Positions 17,058 to 26,280 of a stretch of DNA of 64,000 nt are shown piece by piece. Under the pieces are notes generated by a model. It did not search any database. It was given only the letters and a program-made list of their open reading frames with translations, and was not told the origin of the DNA. Within the stretch, counting starts at the first letter, position 1. Each line of letters opens with the position of its first letter. Source of the DNA: Curtobacterium guangdongense (lineage in GTDB: Bacteria > Actinomycetota > Actinomycetes > Actinomycetales > Microbacteriaceae); contig NZ_JBMPIT010000007.1 of the NCBI RefSeq assembly GCF_049341845.1, positions 267,752 to 331,751 on the forward strand, in the 5' to 3' direction. The translations under genes were made by a program, and so were the position numbers.

Positions 17058-17223
17058 TGACGGTTGCTGCACACGGAACCGGTCCGGACCACCCCCCGGT
17101 ACTGGGGCTGTGTGCGCACCCCGTCGCTTGTGAGCATCGTTCGGCGGCGTGTTCAGGGCGCGTCGCCGAACGGTCCGCACCGGACCGGCGGTCCGCGCCG
17201 TCCTCCGCGGGAGCAGGGGAACG

Positions 17224-18384
17224 ATGCGCAGCACCAGGATCTGGACCAGGACCGTCACGGCCGTCACCGTGATGGCGATCGCCCTCGCCGGGATCGTCGT
17301 GACGGCGGCACCGGCGCAGGCGGCGACCTACACGGGACTGCTTCCGGCCGGCTCGAAGCTCTACCCGGGTGACTCGCTGACCTCGGCGAACGGGCAGTAC
17401 CGCCTGGTGATGCAGGGCGACGGCAACCTCGTCGAGTACGGCATCGGCAACGTGGTCCTCTGGGCGTCCAACACCGCGAACAAGCCAAGCGCCGTCGCGG
17501 TCGCCCGGATGGACGGGTACCTCGTGCTGACCATGAACGGCGGCATCTTCGCCAAGTGGGGGCCGAACGGGTACGCGTCGAAGGGGTTCTCCGTCGAGCC
17601 GGACGGGTCCATGCGCACCACCGACACTGCGGGCGTCGTCCGCTGGCAGCTCACCGCCTTCCAGAACCGCGTCCCCGCCGGGACCGTCCTGAAGGCCGGC
17701 ACGACGCTCCGCTCCGACGCCAGCACCGCCCGCGTGCTGACCATGCAGGCAGACGGCAACCTCGTGCTCTACGTCAACGGCCGTGCTGCGTGGTCGACGA
17801 AGACCTACCGGAACCCGGGCGCGTGGACAGCGGTGCAGACCGACGGCAACCTCGTCGTCTACCGCGCGGACGGGCGGGCCATCTGGTCGACACGCACCTA
17901 CCGTGCCGGAGGCGGACAGCTGCTCGTGCAGGTCGACGGCAACGTCGTCCTCTACGGCAAGGCGGGCACCCGGTCGTGGTCGTCGAAGCCGGTCACCACG
18001 CTGCTGTGGCCCGTCGTGAGCAGCACCATCAGCGGCCGCTACGGTGACGACCGGGGCGCCGGGCACGTGCCGCGCTACCACCAGGGGACCGACGCCGCGG
18101 TGAAGACCGGGACGCCGGTGTACTCGTCCGGCCCGGGGACGGTGACGAAGACCGTCGCGAACGACCCGTCCTACGGCAACTACGTCGTGGTGACCTACGG
18201 CGTGACCACGGTGCTCACGGCGCACCTCAGCGTGATCGAGGTCTCCACGGGGCAGGTCGTCGGCGCCGAGCAGGAGATCGCGAAGTCGGGGAACACCGGG
18301 CAGTCGACGGGGCCGCACGTGCACGTCGAGACACGGGTGAACGGGACGCTGCAGGACCCGCTGACGGTGCTGCGCTTCCGGTAG
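17224..18384 (+). CDS. Secreted lectin-like / M23 peptidase fusion
   Basis: A 386-residue exported protein. A signal peptide (about residues 1-34, ending APAQAA) is followed by bulb-type lectin (B_lectin) repeats marked by MQGDGNLVEY, MQADGNLVLY, QTDGNLVVY and QVDGNVVLY, then a C-terminal M23 metallopeptidase domain from about residue 270, with HQGTDAAV and GPHVHVETR supplying the zinc ligands. M23 enzymes cut peptide bridges in peptidoglycan; the lectin part should hold it on a mannose-type glycan. It may be a cell-wall hydrolase or a bacteriolysin. Start ATG 17224 puts the signal at the N-terminus. Confidence 0.85.
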   Translation: MRSTRIWTRTVTAVTVMAIALAGIVVTAAPAQAATYTGLLPAGSKLYPGDSLTSANGQYRLVMQGDGNLVEYGIGNVVLWASNTANKPSAVAVARMDGYLVLTMNGGIFAKWGPNGYASKGFSVEPDGSMRTTDTAGVVRWQLTAFQNRVPAGTVLKAGTTLRSDASTARVLTMQADGNLVLYVNGRAAWSTKTYRNPGAWTAVQTDGNLVVYRADGRAIWSTRTYRAGGGQLLVQVDGNVVLYGKAGTRSWSSKPVTTLLWPVVSSTISGRYGDDRGAGHVPRYHQGTDAAVKTGTPVYSSGPGTVTKTVANDPSYGNYVVVTYGVTTVLTAHLSVIEVSTGQVVGAEQEIAKSGNTGQSTGPHVHVETRVNGTLQDPLTVLRFR

Positions 18385-18423
18385 GTCGCGCGAGCGTCGG
18401 GCGCCAGGCGCCGCCGCCGACGG

Positions 18424-18484
18424 GTCGAGTGCGCGGAAACGAAGGCCCGCAGCCGCACGGAGGCACCGTTCCTGCGCACTCGAC
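18424..18484. terminator. Hairpin between convergent genes
   Basis: An 11-bp perfect inverted repeat, GTCGAGTGCGC (18424-18434) and its complement (18474-18484), with further partial pairing inside, lies between the convergent M23 gene and GntR gene. Its position fits a shared terminator. Confidence 0.6.
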
Positions 18485-18495
18485 CGCGGGAGACT

Positions 18496-19230
18496 TCAGA
18501 TCGCGGGGCCCGCGGACCGCAGGGCATCGGCACGGTCGGGCGACGACCGCGCCGCGTACCCGATGCGGCTCTCGCGGACGTGCCACCCCATCCGCTCCGC
18601 CGCCGCATCCACGTCGCCGGCGTCGATCGCCGCGAGGATGCGCCGGTGCTCCGGCCACAGCCGCTTGCCACGGGAGAACGTGTCCGTGGCGTACAACCAC
18701 TCGATCTTCCGGGACAACTGCCGGAGCAGCGTCGCGAGCGTCGCACTGCCGGAGAGTTCGGCGACCAGGAAGTGGAAGCGGTCGTTGAGGTCGACGAGCA
18801 GGTCGAGTTCGTCCCGCTCGACCGCGTCGTCGCCGGCGTCCAGGATCGCGCCGAGCTCGCGCCGGGTCCGCCACCAGTCCTCGGGCGGGGCGTCCCCGTC
18901 GAAGAGCGTGCGCGCCCGGGTGGCCGCACGCCGGGCGGTGGCGATCTCGAGCGACTCCCGCACGGCGAACAGGTCGTCGGCCTCGTCGAACGGGATCGCC
19001 GCGATCCGGGAGCCCACGTTCGGCTGCGACACGACGAAGCCCTCGCCCTCGAGGCCGCGCAACGCCTCGCGCACCGGGACCCGGGAGACGCCGTACCGCT
19101 CCGCGAGGAACGCCTCCGTCACCCGGGTCCCGGGCAGCAGCGCGCCGGCGACGATGTCGCGGCGGATCGCGTCGAGGACGCCGGCACCGTTCAGCACGGT
19201 CACGATCGTCTCACGCTGACGACGGCCCAC
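18496..19230 (-). CDS. GntR-family regulator, FCD type
   Basis: A 244-residue regulator. Residues about 15-80 form the winged helix-turn-helix (AERYGVSRVPVREALRGLEG); the rest is an all-helical FCD ligand-binding domain with a likely metal-site histidine in NDRFHFLVAELSG and WPEHRRILAAID. Start GTG 19230 lies 10 bp after the stop of the double ABC ATPase, so it is the last gene of the peptide-transport operon. FadR/FCD regulators usually bind TTGTATACA-like sites, and such sites lie at the head of this operon (26281-26321). It probably represses the operon until its peptide or amino-acid effector appears. Confidence 0.86.
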   Translation of the reverse strand: MGRRQRETIVTVLNGAGVLDAIRRDIVAGALLPGTRVTEAFLAERYGVSRVPVREALRGLEGEGFVVSQPNVGSRIAAIPFDEADDLFAVRESLEIATARRAATRARTLFDGDAPPEDWWRTRRELGAILDAGDDAVERDELDLLVDLNDRFHFLVAELSGSATLATLLRQLSRKIEWLYATDTFSRGKRLWPEHRRILAAIDAGDVDAAAERMGWHVRESRIGYAARSSPDRADALRSAGPAI

Positions 19231-19240
19231 GGCGAGCGCG

Positions 19241-20893
19241 TCACGCGGCGTGCTCCGCCAGTGCCCGACCGGGGATCGCGTCGAGCAGGTCCCGTGTGTA
19301 CTGCTCAGCGGGGGCGTCGAACACCTGCGCGACCGACCCGTGCTCCACGACCTTCCCGCGGCGCATCACCACGACGTCGTCCGCGATGCGCCTGACCACT
19401 CCGAGGTCGTGGGTGATGAACAGGTAGCTCAGACCGAGACGGTCCTGCAGGTCGTCGAGCAGCGCCAGGATCTGCTCCTGCACGAGGACGTCGAGCGCGG
19501 AGACCGCCTCGTCGAGGATGAGCAGCTCCGGCTCGAGTGCGAGCGCACGGGCGATCGCGACGCGCTGCCGCTGGCCGCCGGACAACTCGTTCGGGCGGAG
19601 CTGCGCGACCGTGCGTGGCAGGGCGACCTGGTCGAGCAGCGTCGCGACCCGCTCGGTGCGGGACGCCCGGTCGCCGATCCCGAACACGCGCAGGGGCTCG
19701 TCGATGATCCGCTCGATCGTCGACGTCGGGTCGAGGGAACCGTACGGGTCCTGGAACACCGGCTGCACCCGACGACGGACGCTCCGCCGTTCGGCACCGC
19801 GCGCGGTCCCGATCGAGAGCCCGTCGACGAGCGCACTGCCCGACGTCGGTGTCTCGAGCCCCAGGACGATCCTGGCGACCGTCGTCTTGCCCGACCCGGA
19901 CTCCCCGACGACCGCGGTGGTGGTGCCGCGTCGGACGGTGAACGAGACGCCGTCGGACGCGCGGAGGGTCCCGGCCCCGCGCCCGCGCAGCTTGTACTCC
20001 TTCACCAGGTCCGACACGACGAGGATCGGTTCACCGGCGGCCACCGGCTCCGGCGCGACGCCCGTCAGCGCGGGTGCCGCCGCGATGAGCCGCTTCGTGT
20101 ACTCGTGCTGCGGGTTCCGGAGGATGTCCTCCGGCGCACCCTGCTCGACGACCTCGCCGTCGAGCATCACGACGACGCGGTCGGTCCGGTCCGCCGCGAC
20201 CCCGAGGTCGTGCGTCACGAAGAGCAGCGTCGTGCCGTGCTGGTCCACCAGGGTCTGCAAGTGGTCGAGGATCTGCCGCTGCACCGTCACGTCGAGGGCG
20301 CTGGTCGGCTCGTCGGCGATGAGCAGTTCCGGCTGGCGGGCGAGCGCGATCGCGATGAGGATGCGCTGCCGCATGCCGCCGGAGAACTCGTGCGGGTACT
20401 GGTCCGCCCGTCGCGCGGCCTCCGGGATCCCGGCCTCGGTCATGAGCTCCACGACGCGCTGTCGGACCGCCGCACGGCCGCGGAGCCCGCCGGCGCGGAG
20501 CGAGTCGGCGATCTGCGCGCCGACCTTCATCGCGGGGTTGAGGTTGGTCGACGGGTCCTGCGGCACGAGCCCGATGCGTCCGCCGCGGACCGGGCGCATG
20601 GTGGCCTCGTCCGCTCCGGAGACGTCGAGGTCGCCGAGGCGGATCGATCCGTCCGTGATCCGTCCGGCTCCGGGCAGCAACCGGAGCACCGCCGCGATCA
20701 ACGTCGACTTGCCGGATCCGGACTGGCCGACGATCGCGACGCGCTCACCGCGACGGACGTCGAGGTCGACGCCGTGCAGCACCTCGGTGCCGCCGAACGC
20801 GACGCGCAGGTCGCGGATGGTCAGCAAGGGGGCGGACGGGAGGCTCGGGTCGGCTCCGGTGGGCATCGTGCGGTCCTCAGCGTCCTGCGGCAT
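19241..20893 (-). CDS. Dipeptide/oligopeptide ABC transporter, two fused ATPase domains
   Basis: A 550-residue protein carrying two nucleotide-binding domains, like a DppD-DppF fusion. The first (about 20-265) has GQSGSGKST, FSGGMRQRI and LLIADEPTSALD; the second (about 295-530) has GESGSGKTT, LSGGQRQRV and LLILDEAVSALD. The second Walker B has Ala where Pro is usual, common in this half. It powers the two permeases upstream. Start ATG 20893 overlaps the preceding gene by 17 bp; ATG 20866 is an alternative. A copy of the dispersed motif lies in the N-terminal tail. Confidence 0.9.
   Translation of the reverse strand: MPQDAEDRTMPTGADPSLPSAPLLTIRDLRVAFGGTEVLHGVDLDVRRGERVAIVGQSGSGKSTLIAAVLRLLPGAGRITDGSIRLGDLDVSGADEATMRPVRGGRIGLVPQDPSTNLNPAMKVGAQIADSLRAGGLRGRAAVRQRVVELMTEAGIPEAARRADQYPHEFSGGMRQRILIAIALARQPELLIADEPTSALDVTVQRQILDHLQTLVDQHGTTLLFVTHDLGVAADRTDRVVVMLDGEVVEQGAPEDILRNPQHEYTKRLIAAAPALTGVAPEPVAAGEPILVVSDLVKEYKLRGRGAGTLRASDGVSFTVRRGTTTAVVGESGSGKTTVARIVLGLETPTSGSALVDGLSIGTARGAERRSVRRRVQPVFQDPYGSLDPTSTIERIIDEPLRVFGIGDRASRTERVATLLDQVALPRTVAQLRPNELSGGQRQRVAIARALALEPELLILDEAVSALDVLVQEQILALLDDLQDRLGLSYLFITHDLGVVRRIADDVVVMRRGKVVEHGSVAQVFDAPAEQYTRDLLDAIPGRALAEHAA
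20833..20848 (+). repeat. Dispersed 16-bp motif within an ABC ATPase gene
   Basis: An exact copy of CGGACGGGAGGCTCGG. Read on the minus strand it encodes the PSLPS part of the short N-terminal tail just before the first ATPase domain, an unconserved region. Confidence 0.65.
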
Positions 20894-22733
20894 GTCCCTG
20901 TGCTCCTCTCGGGTTGGCTGCGGCGCCCAGGACGCCGGTTGCTGGGTCGCGCGTCACGCACGACAGGCGGCCGAGCGCCCAGTCGCCGGCTCGGGTGACG
21001 ACGTGGCCGAGTTCCTCGAGGCCGGCGATCACGTCCTCGCCGAGGCGGTCCTCGACGACGAGACCGCCCGGGGTCCAGGTCCGCGGCCAGAACGACCCGG
21101 GGAACGAGGTCGTGTGCAGTGCGGGCGCGTCGATGGCCTGCTGGGGGGAGTACCCGCCGACGATCGTGCGGAGCAGGAAGAGCAGCTGCCACTGGTCCTG
21201 CTGGTCGCCGCCGGGGGAGCCGAGCGCCACGACGGGCGCGCCGTCACGGAGCACGAGCGTCGGGGTCAGGGTCGTGCGAGGACGCTCGCCCGGGCGGAGC
21301 GTCGACGCGGTGCCCTCCTCGAGCCAGGTCATCTGCATGCGGGTGCCGAGGCAGAACCCGAGTTCGGGGACCGTCGGGGAGGACTGCAGCCAGCCGCCGG
21401 ACGGTGTCGCGCTGACGATGTTCCCCCAGCGGTCGACGACGTCGATGTGGACCGTGTCGCCGCGGGTCTCGCCCGTTTCCATCACGATCGGCTCACCACG
21501 ATCCTCGACGGGTGCCGGGACGGTCGGTTCGCCGACGCCGGCGACGGGTTCGCCGCCCGGTGTGTACGTCTCGCGGAGCGGCGGGAGCGTGCTCGGGCCG
21601 TCGGCGGTCGTCCCCGGGCGGAACTCGTGGGACGCGCGGTCGCCGATCAGCGCACGACGGGCATCGGTGTACGCGTCGCCCAGCAGTTCGTCCATCGGGA
21701 CGTCGTGGTCGCCGTAGTACGCCTCGCGGTCGGCCATGGCGAGCTTCTGCGCCTCGACGATCGTGTGCGCTCCCGCGACGGTCGACGGGTCGAGCAGCGC
21801 GTCGTCGAAGGGCTCGAGCATCCGCAGGGTCTGCAGCAGTGCGGGACCCTGCCCCCACGGGCCGGTCTTCGCGACCGTGTACCCGCGGAACTCGGCGGTC
21901 GTCGCGGGCTCGTAGGACGCCCGGAACGCGGCCATGTCGCTCGCGCGGATGACGCCGGCGTGGTCGGTGCCCGAGGCGTGCCGGTGCGGGGCGCGCACGA
22001 ACCGGTCGATCGCCTCCGCCACGAACCCGCTCGACCACGCATCGCGCGCAGCGTCGATGCGGGCGACACGGTCGTCCGCGCTGCCACCCGTGTGGGCGGA
22101 GCCGGCGTCGACGAGCCGGTCGAGCACCGCAGCCCACGTCTCGTTGCGGATGACGCTCCCGGGGACCGGCACCGTGCCTCCCGGCAGCCACCGAGCAGCG
22201 GAGGACGGCCAGTGGTCCCGGAACAGGTCCTGGACCGTCGCGATCGTGGCGACCACGCGGGGCGCGACCGGGTGGCCGTCGCGCGCGTAGCCGATGGCGA
22301 AGGCGAGGACGTCGGCCAGTTCCCACGTGCCGTGGTCGCGGAGCAGCAGGAGCCAGGCATCGACGGCACCGGGCACGGCGGCCGCGAGTGCGCCGGAGCC
22401 GGGGACCAGGTCGAGGCCCTCGGCACGGAAGTGTTCCGGGGTCGCGCCGGCCGGTGCCGGACCCTGGCCGACCAGGACGGTCGGTGTCTTGTCCTCGGCG
22501 GTGGCGAAGACGGCGGTCATGTCGCCGCCCGGGCCGTTGAGGTGCGGCTCGACGACGTGCAGGACGAACGCGCCGGCGACGGCGGCGTCGAATGCGTTGC
22601 CGCCGCGCTCCAGGACGGCCTGCGCGCTCGCGGTGGCGATCCAGTGCGTGGCGGCGGCCATGCCGAACGTGCCCTGCAGGTCGGGACGTGTGGTGTGGGC
22701 GCTCGGCTGGACGAAGGCGGGGTTGGTGCTCAT
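20877..22733 (-). CDS. Gamma-glutamyltransferase family protein
   Basis: A 618-residue Ntn-hydrolase precursor. The N-terminal half has GMAAATHWIATASAQAVLERGGNAFDAAV-type sequence (seen as ATASAQAVLERGGNAF) and HLNGPGGD; the putative self-cleavage and nucleophile site is the Thr in GDTVHIDVVDRWGN (about residue 415), followed by SATPSGGW. The family transfers or hydrolyses gamma-glutamyl groups of glutathione and peptides. No signal peptide is seen, so it probably acts in the cytoplasm on imported substrate. It lies between the permeases and ATPase of a peptide transporter, so gamma-glutamyl peptide use is likely. Start ATG 22733. Confidence 0.87.
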   Translation of the reverse strand: MSTNPAFVQPSAHTTRPDLQGTFGMAAATHWIATASAQAVLERGGNAFDAAVAGAFVLHVVEPHLNGPGGDMTAVFATAEDKTPTVLVGQGPAPAGATPEHFRAEGLDLVPGSGALAAAVPGAVDAWLLLLRDHGTWELADVLAFAIGYARDGHPVAPRVVATIATVQDLFRDHWPSSAARWLPGGTVPVPGSVIRNETWAAVLDRLVDAGSAHTGGSADDRVARIDAARDAWSSGFVAEAIDRFVRAPHRHASGTDHAGVIRASDMAAFRASYEPATTAEFRGYTVAKTGPWGQGPALLQTLRMLEPFDDALLDPSTVAGAHTIVEAQKLAMADREAYYGDHDVPMDELLGDAYTDARRALIGDRASHEFRPGTTADGPSTLPPLRETYTPGGEPVAGVGEPTVPAPVEDRGEPIVMETGETRGDTVHIDVVDRWGNIVSATPSGGWLQSSPTVPELGFCLGTRMQMTWLEEGTASTLRPGERPRTTLTPTLVLRDGAPVVALGSPGGDQQDQWQLLFLLRTIVGGYSPQQAIDAPALHTTSFPGSFWPRTWTPGGLVVEDRLGEDVIAGLEELGHVVTRAGDWALGRLSCVTRDPATGVLGAAANPRGAQGHAAGR

Positions 22734-22738
22734 GGTGC

Positions 22739-23611
22739 TCACTTGCGGTCCGATGCGGTCGGGTCGAGGGCGTCGCGCAGGGCGTCCCCGAACAGGTTGA
22801 AGCCGAGGCAGATCACGGCGATGGCGATGCCGGGGACCACTGCGGCCCATGGTGCCTGCCCGAGGTACTGCTGCGCGTCCGAGAGCATGATGCCGAGGCT
22901 CGGGGTCGGGGGCTGGATGCCGAGACCGAGGAACGACAGCAGCGCCTCGCCGATCACCGCGACCGGCATGATCACCGTCGCCTGGACGATGATCGCGGAG
23001 ACGCAGTTCGGCAGGACGTGCTGCGCGATGATCCGGGCACCACCGGCGTCGAGGGTCTTCGCGCTCGTCACGAAGTCGGCGCTCGTGATGCGCAGCGTCT
23101 CACCGCGGACGATGCGGATCATCGCCGGGACGTGCGAGACGCCGATCGCGATGACGGCGTTCGACAGGCTGGGGCCGCTGATCGCCGCGAGGCCGACCGC
23201 GATGATGAGGAACGGGAACGCCAGGGCGACGTCCGTCAGGCGCGAGATGATCGCGTCCAGCCACTTCCAGTAGCCGGCGAGGAGCCCGAGCGGGGTCCCG
23301 ACGACGACGGCGACGAGCACGGAGAGCGCGCCCACGACGAGGGAGACCTGCACGCCGTAGAGCGTGCGGGACAGGATGTCGCGGCCGAGGTCGTCGGTGC
23401 CGAGGCCGAAGCCGACGGTGAACGGCACCTGGAACGGCAGGTCGAAGTGCGTCTGCGTCGGGTCGTGCGGCGCGACGAGCGGAGCGGTCAGCGCGGCGAG
23501 CACGACGACCGCGAGCATGACGCCGCCGGCGAGCCCGAGGCGGTTCGCCCTGACCTGCTTCCAGACGCGGCCACGGCTGGAGCCGAGGTCTGTTGCGGTG
23601 ATGGCCGTCAT
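22739..23611 (-). CDS. Dipeptide/oligopeptide ABC transporter permease, DppC type
   Basis: A 290-residue inner-membrane permease with about six membrane segments and the binding-protein-dependent loop motif (FLIIAVGLAAISGPS, then SHVPAMIRIVRGETL) that contacts the ATPase. The N-terminal OppC-type region (RANRLGLAGGVMLAVVV) is clear. Start ATG 23611 overlaps the upstream permease stop (ATGA); the stop lies 5 bp before the gamma-glutamyltransferase start, so the operon is tightly packed. It forms the pore with the neighbouring permease. Confidence 0.9.
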   Translation of the reverse strand: MTAITATDLGSSRGRVWKQVRANRLGLAGGVMLAVVVLAALTAPLVAPHDPTQTHFDLPFQVPFTVGFGLGTDDLGRDILSRTLYGVQVSLVVGALSVLVAVVVGTPLGLLAGYWKWLDAIISRLTDVALAFPFLIIAVGLAAISGPSLSNAVIAIGVSHVPAMIRIVRGETLRITSADFVTSAKTLDAGGARIIAQHVLPNCVSAIIVQATVIMPVAVIGEALLSFLGLGIQPPTPSLGIMLSDAQQYLGQAPWAAVVPGIAIAVICLGFNLFGDALRDALDPTASDRK

Positions 23612-24561
23612 CGGGATCCCCCTACGCGGATCTTCGGGTTGATGACCGAGTACAGGACGTCCACGGCCAGGTTGATCACGACGTAGCCGACCGTGATGAC
23701 GAGCACGACCGCCTGGATCACCGGGTAGTCGCGGGTGAACACCGAGTCGAGCGTCAGCTTGCCGAACCCGGGCAGCGCGAAGATGCGCTCGGTGACGACG
23801 GCGCCCGAGATGAGCCCGCCGAGCTGTAGCCCGACGATGGTGACGACCACGATCATCGAGTTCCGGAGGCCGTAGCGGAACAGCACCCGGCCGCGGCCGA
23901 GCCCCTTCGCCCGTGCGGTCCGGACGAAGTCGGTCTTCATCGTCTCGATCATCGACGCACGGGTCTGCCGCATGATCACGGCCGCGAGCGAGGTGCCGAG
24001 GATGAGTGCCGGCAGGGTCAGGTGGTAGAGCGCGCTGAGCGGATTCGACGTCATCGGGACGTACCCGGACGCCGGGAACCAGCCGAGCCCTGCCGCCAGC
24101 CAGACGATCGCCAGGATGCCGAGCCAGAAGTTCGGCACGCTGAGACCGACGAGGGCAGCGGCGTTCGCCATCCACTCCGGCCACTGCCCGCGGTAGCGCT
24201 CGGCCAGGGTGCCGAGGGCGACCCCGACGAGCACGGCGACGACGATGGCGTAGAGCGCGAGCCACAGCGTGACGGGGAGCGTCGAACCGATGAGCTCGGT
24301 CACCGGGGTGCCCGTGCGGGTCGAGCGGCCGAAGTCGCCCTGGAACGCGTTCACCAGGAAGCGCCAGTACTGCACGACGATCGAGTCGTCGAGGCCGAGC
24401 TGGGCCCGGACCGCGGCGAGCCGTGCAGGGCTCGCCTCCTCGCCGGCGAGCGCGAGTGCCGGGTCGCCCGGGAGCTGCCGGACGCCGAAGAACACGACGA
24501 TCGAGGCGAGCACCAGCGTGATCGCCGACTGCCAGATGCGGGTGCTGACGTAGCGGATCAC
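23608..24561 (-). CDS. Dipeptide/oligopeptide ABC transporter permease, DppB type
   Basis: A 317-residue permease with about six membrane segments. It has the DppB N-terminus (RIWQSAITLVLASIVVFFG, then LPGDPA) and the ATPase-contact loop RTARAKGLGRGRVLFRYGLR near residue 205. Start GTG 24561 overlaps the substrate-binding-protein stop by 4 bp (GTGA) and the end overlaps the DppC-type start by 4 bp. Together with the DppC-type permease and the double ATPase it forms a complete importer. Confidence 0.9.
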   Translation of the reverse strand: MIRYVSTRIWQSAITLVLASIVVFFGVRQLPGDPALALAGEEASPARLAAVRAQLGLDDSIVVQYWRFLVNAFQGDFGRSTRTGTPVTELIGSTLPVTLWLALYAIVVAVLVGVALGTLAERYRGQWPEWMANAAALVGLSVPNFWLGILAIVWLAAGLGWFPASGYVPMTSNPLSALYHLTLPALILGTSLAAVIMRQTRASMIETMKTDFVRTARAKGLGRGRVLFRYGLRNSMIVVVTIVGLQLGGLISGAVVTERIFALPGFGKLTLDSVFTRDYPVIQAVVLVITVGYVVINLAVDVLYSVINPKIRVGGSR

Positions 24562-26216
24562 TTCGCCGCTCCTTCCACGAACGCGGCCTTGCTCAGCCGC
24601 ACGACGCCGTCCGCGTACGTCGAGACGCCCGCGATCGTGTTCCCGACGCCGGTGATGCTCCGGGTCCGGTACAGGTAGATGATCGGGTTGTCCCGCTGCA
24701 CGATCGTCGTCATCTCGCCGTACAGGTCGGCTCGCTCCTGCTCGTCGGTCGACTGCGCGGCGCGGGTGATGAGGTCGTCGACCTCGGCGTTGCTGTAACC
24801 GGCGTAGTTGTTGCCGCCACCCGTCGTCAGGAAGCCGCCGATGTTGCCGTGCGGGTCGACGCGGCCGGACCAGCCGAGCTGGAGCGCCTGGAAGTCGCCG
24901 CGCGTCTGGTCGTCGAGCAGGGTCGTGTACTCGACCGGGGTGATCGTGATCGCGAAGCCGCCGCTGCGCGCCTGCGCCTGCAGTGCCTGGGCGAACCGCA
25001 CGGTGTCGGGGGTGTTCGTCACCTCCATCTCGATCGGGAACGGCTGCTGGACGCCGGCCTTCTCGAGGGTCTTCTTCGCGGCATCGGGGTCGTACTCCGG
25101 GCACGCCTTGCTCGCCGTGCTGGCGAAGACGCTCGTGTCCGGCACGGGCGAGCAAGCGACGTCAGCCCAGCCGTGGAATACGCTCTGCACGAGCTCCGCC
25201 CGGTTGATCGACATCGACAGTGCCCGACGGACGTCCGCACGCTTCGCCAGCGGGGTGTCGATCTGCTTCGGGTCCGTGCCGACGCCGTCCTGGTTGCCGA
25301 TGTTCACCGTGATGCCCTGGTAGCCGAGGGACCCCGTGCGCAGGATCGACAGGTCCTTGCGCTTCCGCAGGTCGTCGACGTCCTGCGTGGAGATCGTGTC
25401 CGCCACCTGGACGTCACCCGACCGCAGGTTCGCCGCCCGGATGCTGGCGTCCGTGATGATCCGGTACGTGATCGTGTCGAAGTGCGCCGACGCCGGGTCG
25501 TAGTACTCGGGGTCCTTCTCGACCTGGATCGACGTCTGCGGGACGCGCTTGACGAACTTGTACGGGCCGACGCACACCGGGGCGTCGCCGAAGTCGTCGC
25601 CCTTCTCGGCGAGCGCCGTCGGCGACATGACCATGCCCGCGCGGTCCGCGAGGGCCGCGGTGAGCGGGGCGAACGGGGTCTCGTAGTGCAGTCGCACGGT
25701 GTGGTCGTCGACTGCCTCGACGTCGGAGACCGGGCCCAGCTCGCTCTTCCGGCTGGAGTCAGCCTTCGTGAGGTTCCGGTCGAGCGTCGTCACGACCGCG
25801 TCGGCGTCGAACGGCGTGCCGTCCGCGAACCGCACGCCGGTCTTCACCGGGAACGTGACGGTCGTGCCGCCGTCGCTCACCGTCGGGAGCTCCGTCGCGA
25901 GCATCGGGACGAGGGTGCCCTCGTCGTCGATGTCGTAGAGCTTCTGGCACATCGTCTCCATGACGTACCGGGTGTACAGCGATGACGAGGTGGTCGGGTC
26001 GAGGCGGTCGGGCTCTGCCGACAGCGCCATCACCAGGTCACCGCCCTCCTTGACCTGCTGGTCGCCGATCGGGGCGGTGGTGACGGTGCCGGCGGTGGTG
26101 CCGCCGGCCTTCGAGCGTTGGACGGGGACGCAGGCGGTGAGTGCGAGCGTCGCGGCGATGAGGACGGCGGGCATCGCGATGAGCGTGCGTCGTCGTCGGG
26201 GGCTGATCGGGGACAT
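24558..26216 (-). CDS. ABC transporter substrate-binding lipoprotein, family 5
   Basis: A 552-residue solute-binding protein with a lipoprotein signal: basic SPRRRR, hydrophobic core and lipobox LTAC at about residue 29. The mature part has SBP_bac_5 (PF00496) features: a DLVMALSAEPDRLDPTTS start, NLTKADSS and YEFNINTRR-like YQGITVNIGN regions. It captures peptides outside the membrane and passes them to the permeases. Start ATG 26216 is preferred over an upstream frame because it places the signal properly. First gene of the operon, 64 bp downstream of operator-like sites. Confidence 0.9.
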   Translation of the reverse strand: MSPISPRRRRTLIAMPAVLIAATLALTACVPVQRSKAGGTTAGTVTTAPIGDQQVKEGGDLVMALSAEPDRLDPTTSSSLYTRYVMETMCQKLYDIDDEGTLVPMLATELPTVSDGGTTVTFPVKTGVRFADGTPFDADAVVTTLDRNLTKADSSRKSELGPVSDVEAVDDHTVRLHYETPFAPLTAALADRAGMVMSPTALAEKGDDFGDAPVCVGPYKFVKRVPQTSIQVEKDPEYYDPASAHFDTITYRIITDASIRAANLRSGDVQVADTISTQDVDDLRKRKDLSILRTGSLGYQGITVNIGNQDGVGTDPKQIDTPLAKRADVRRALSMSINRAELVQSVFHGWADVACSPVPDTSVFASTASKACPEYDPDAAKKTLEKAGVQQPFPIEMEVTNTPDTVRFAQALQAQARSGGFAITITPVEYTTLLDDQTRGDFQALQLGWSGRVDPHGNIGGFLTTGGGNNYAGYSNAEVDDLITRAAQSTDEQERADLYGEMTTIVQRDNPIIYLYRTRSITGVGNTIAGVSTYADGVVRLSKAAFVEGAAK

Positions 26217-26280
26217 GCGGTTCCTGATGCTGGGGAGGTGCGTGGCGTCCCTTGTGGGGTCGCGCTCAGGAGCGGGGTTG

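Noticed and set aside
19518..23273. 1251-codon plus-strand frame
   Set aside because: It is antisense to the ABC ATPase, GGT and permease genes. Composition is Arg/Ser/Thr/Pro-rich and no domain is seen.
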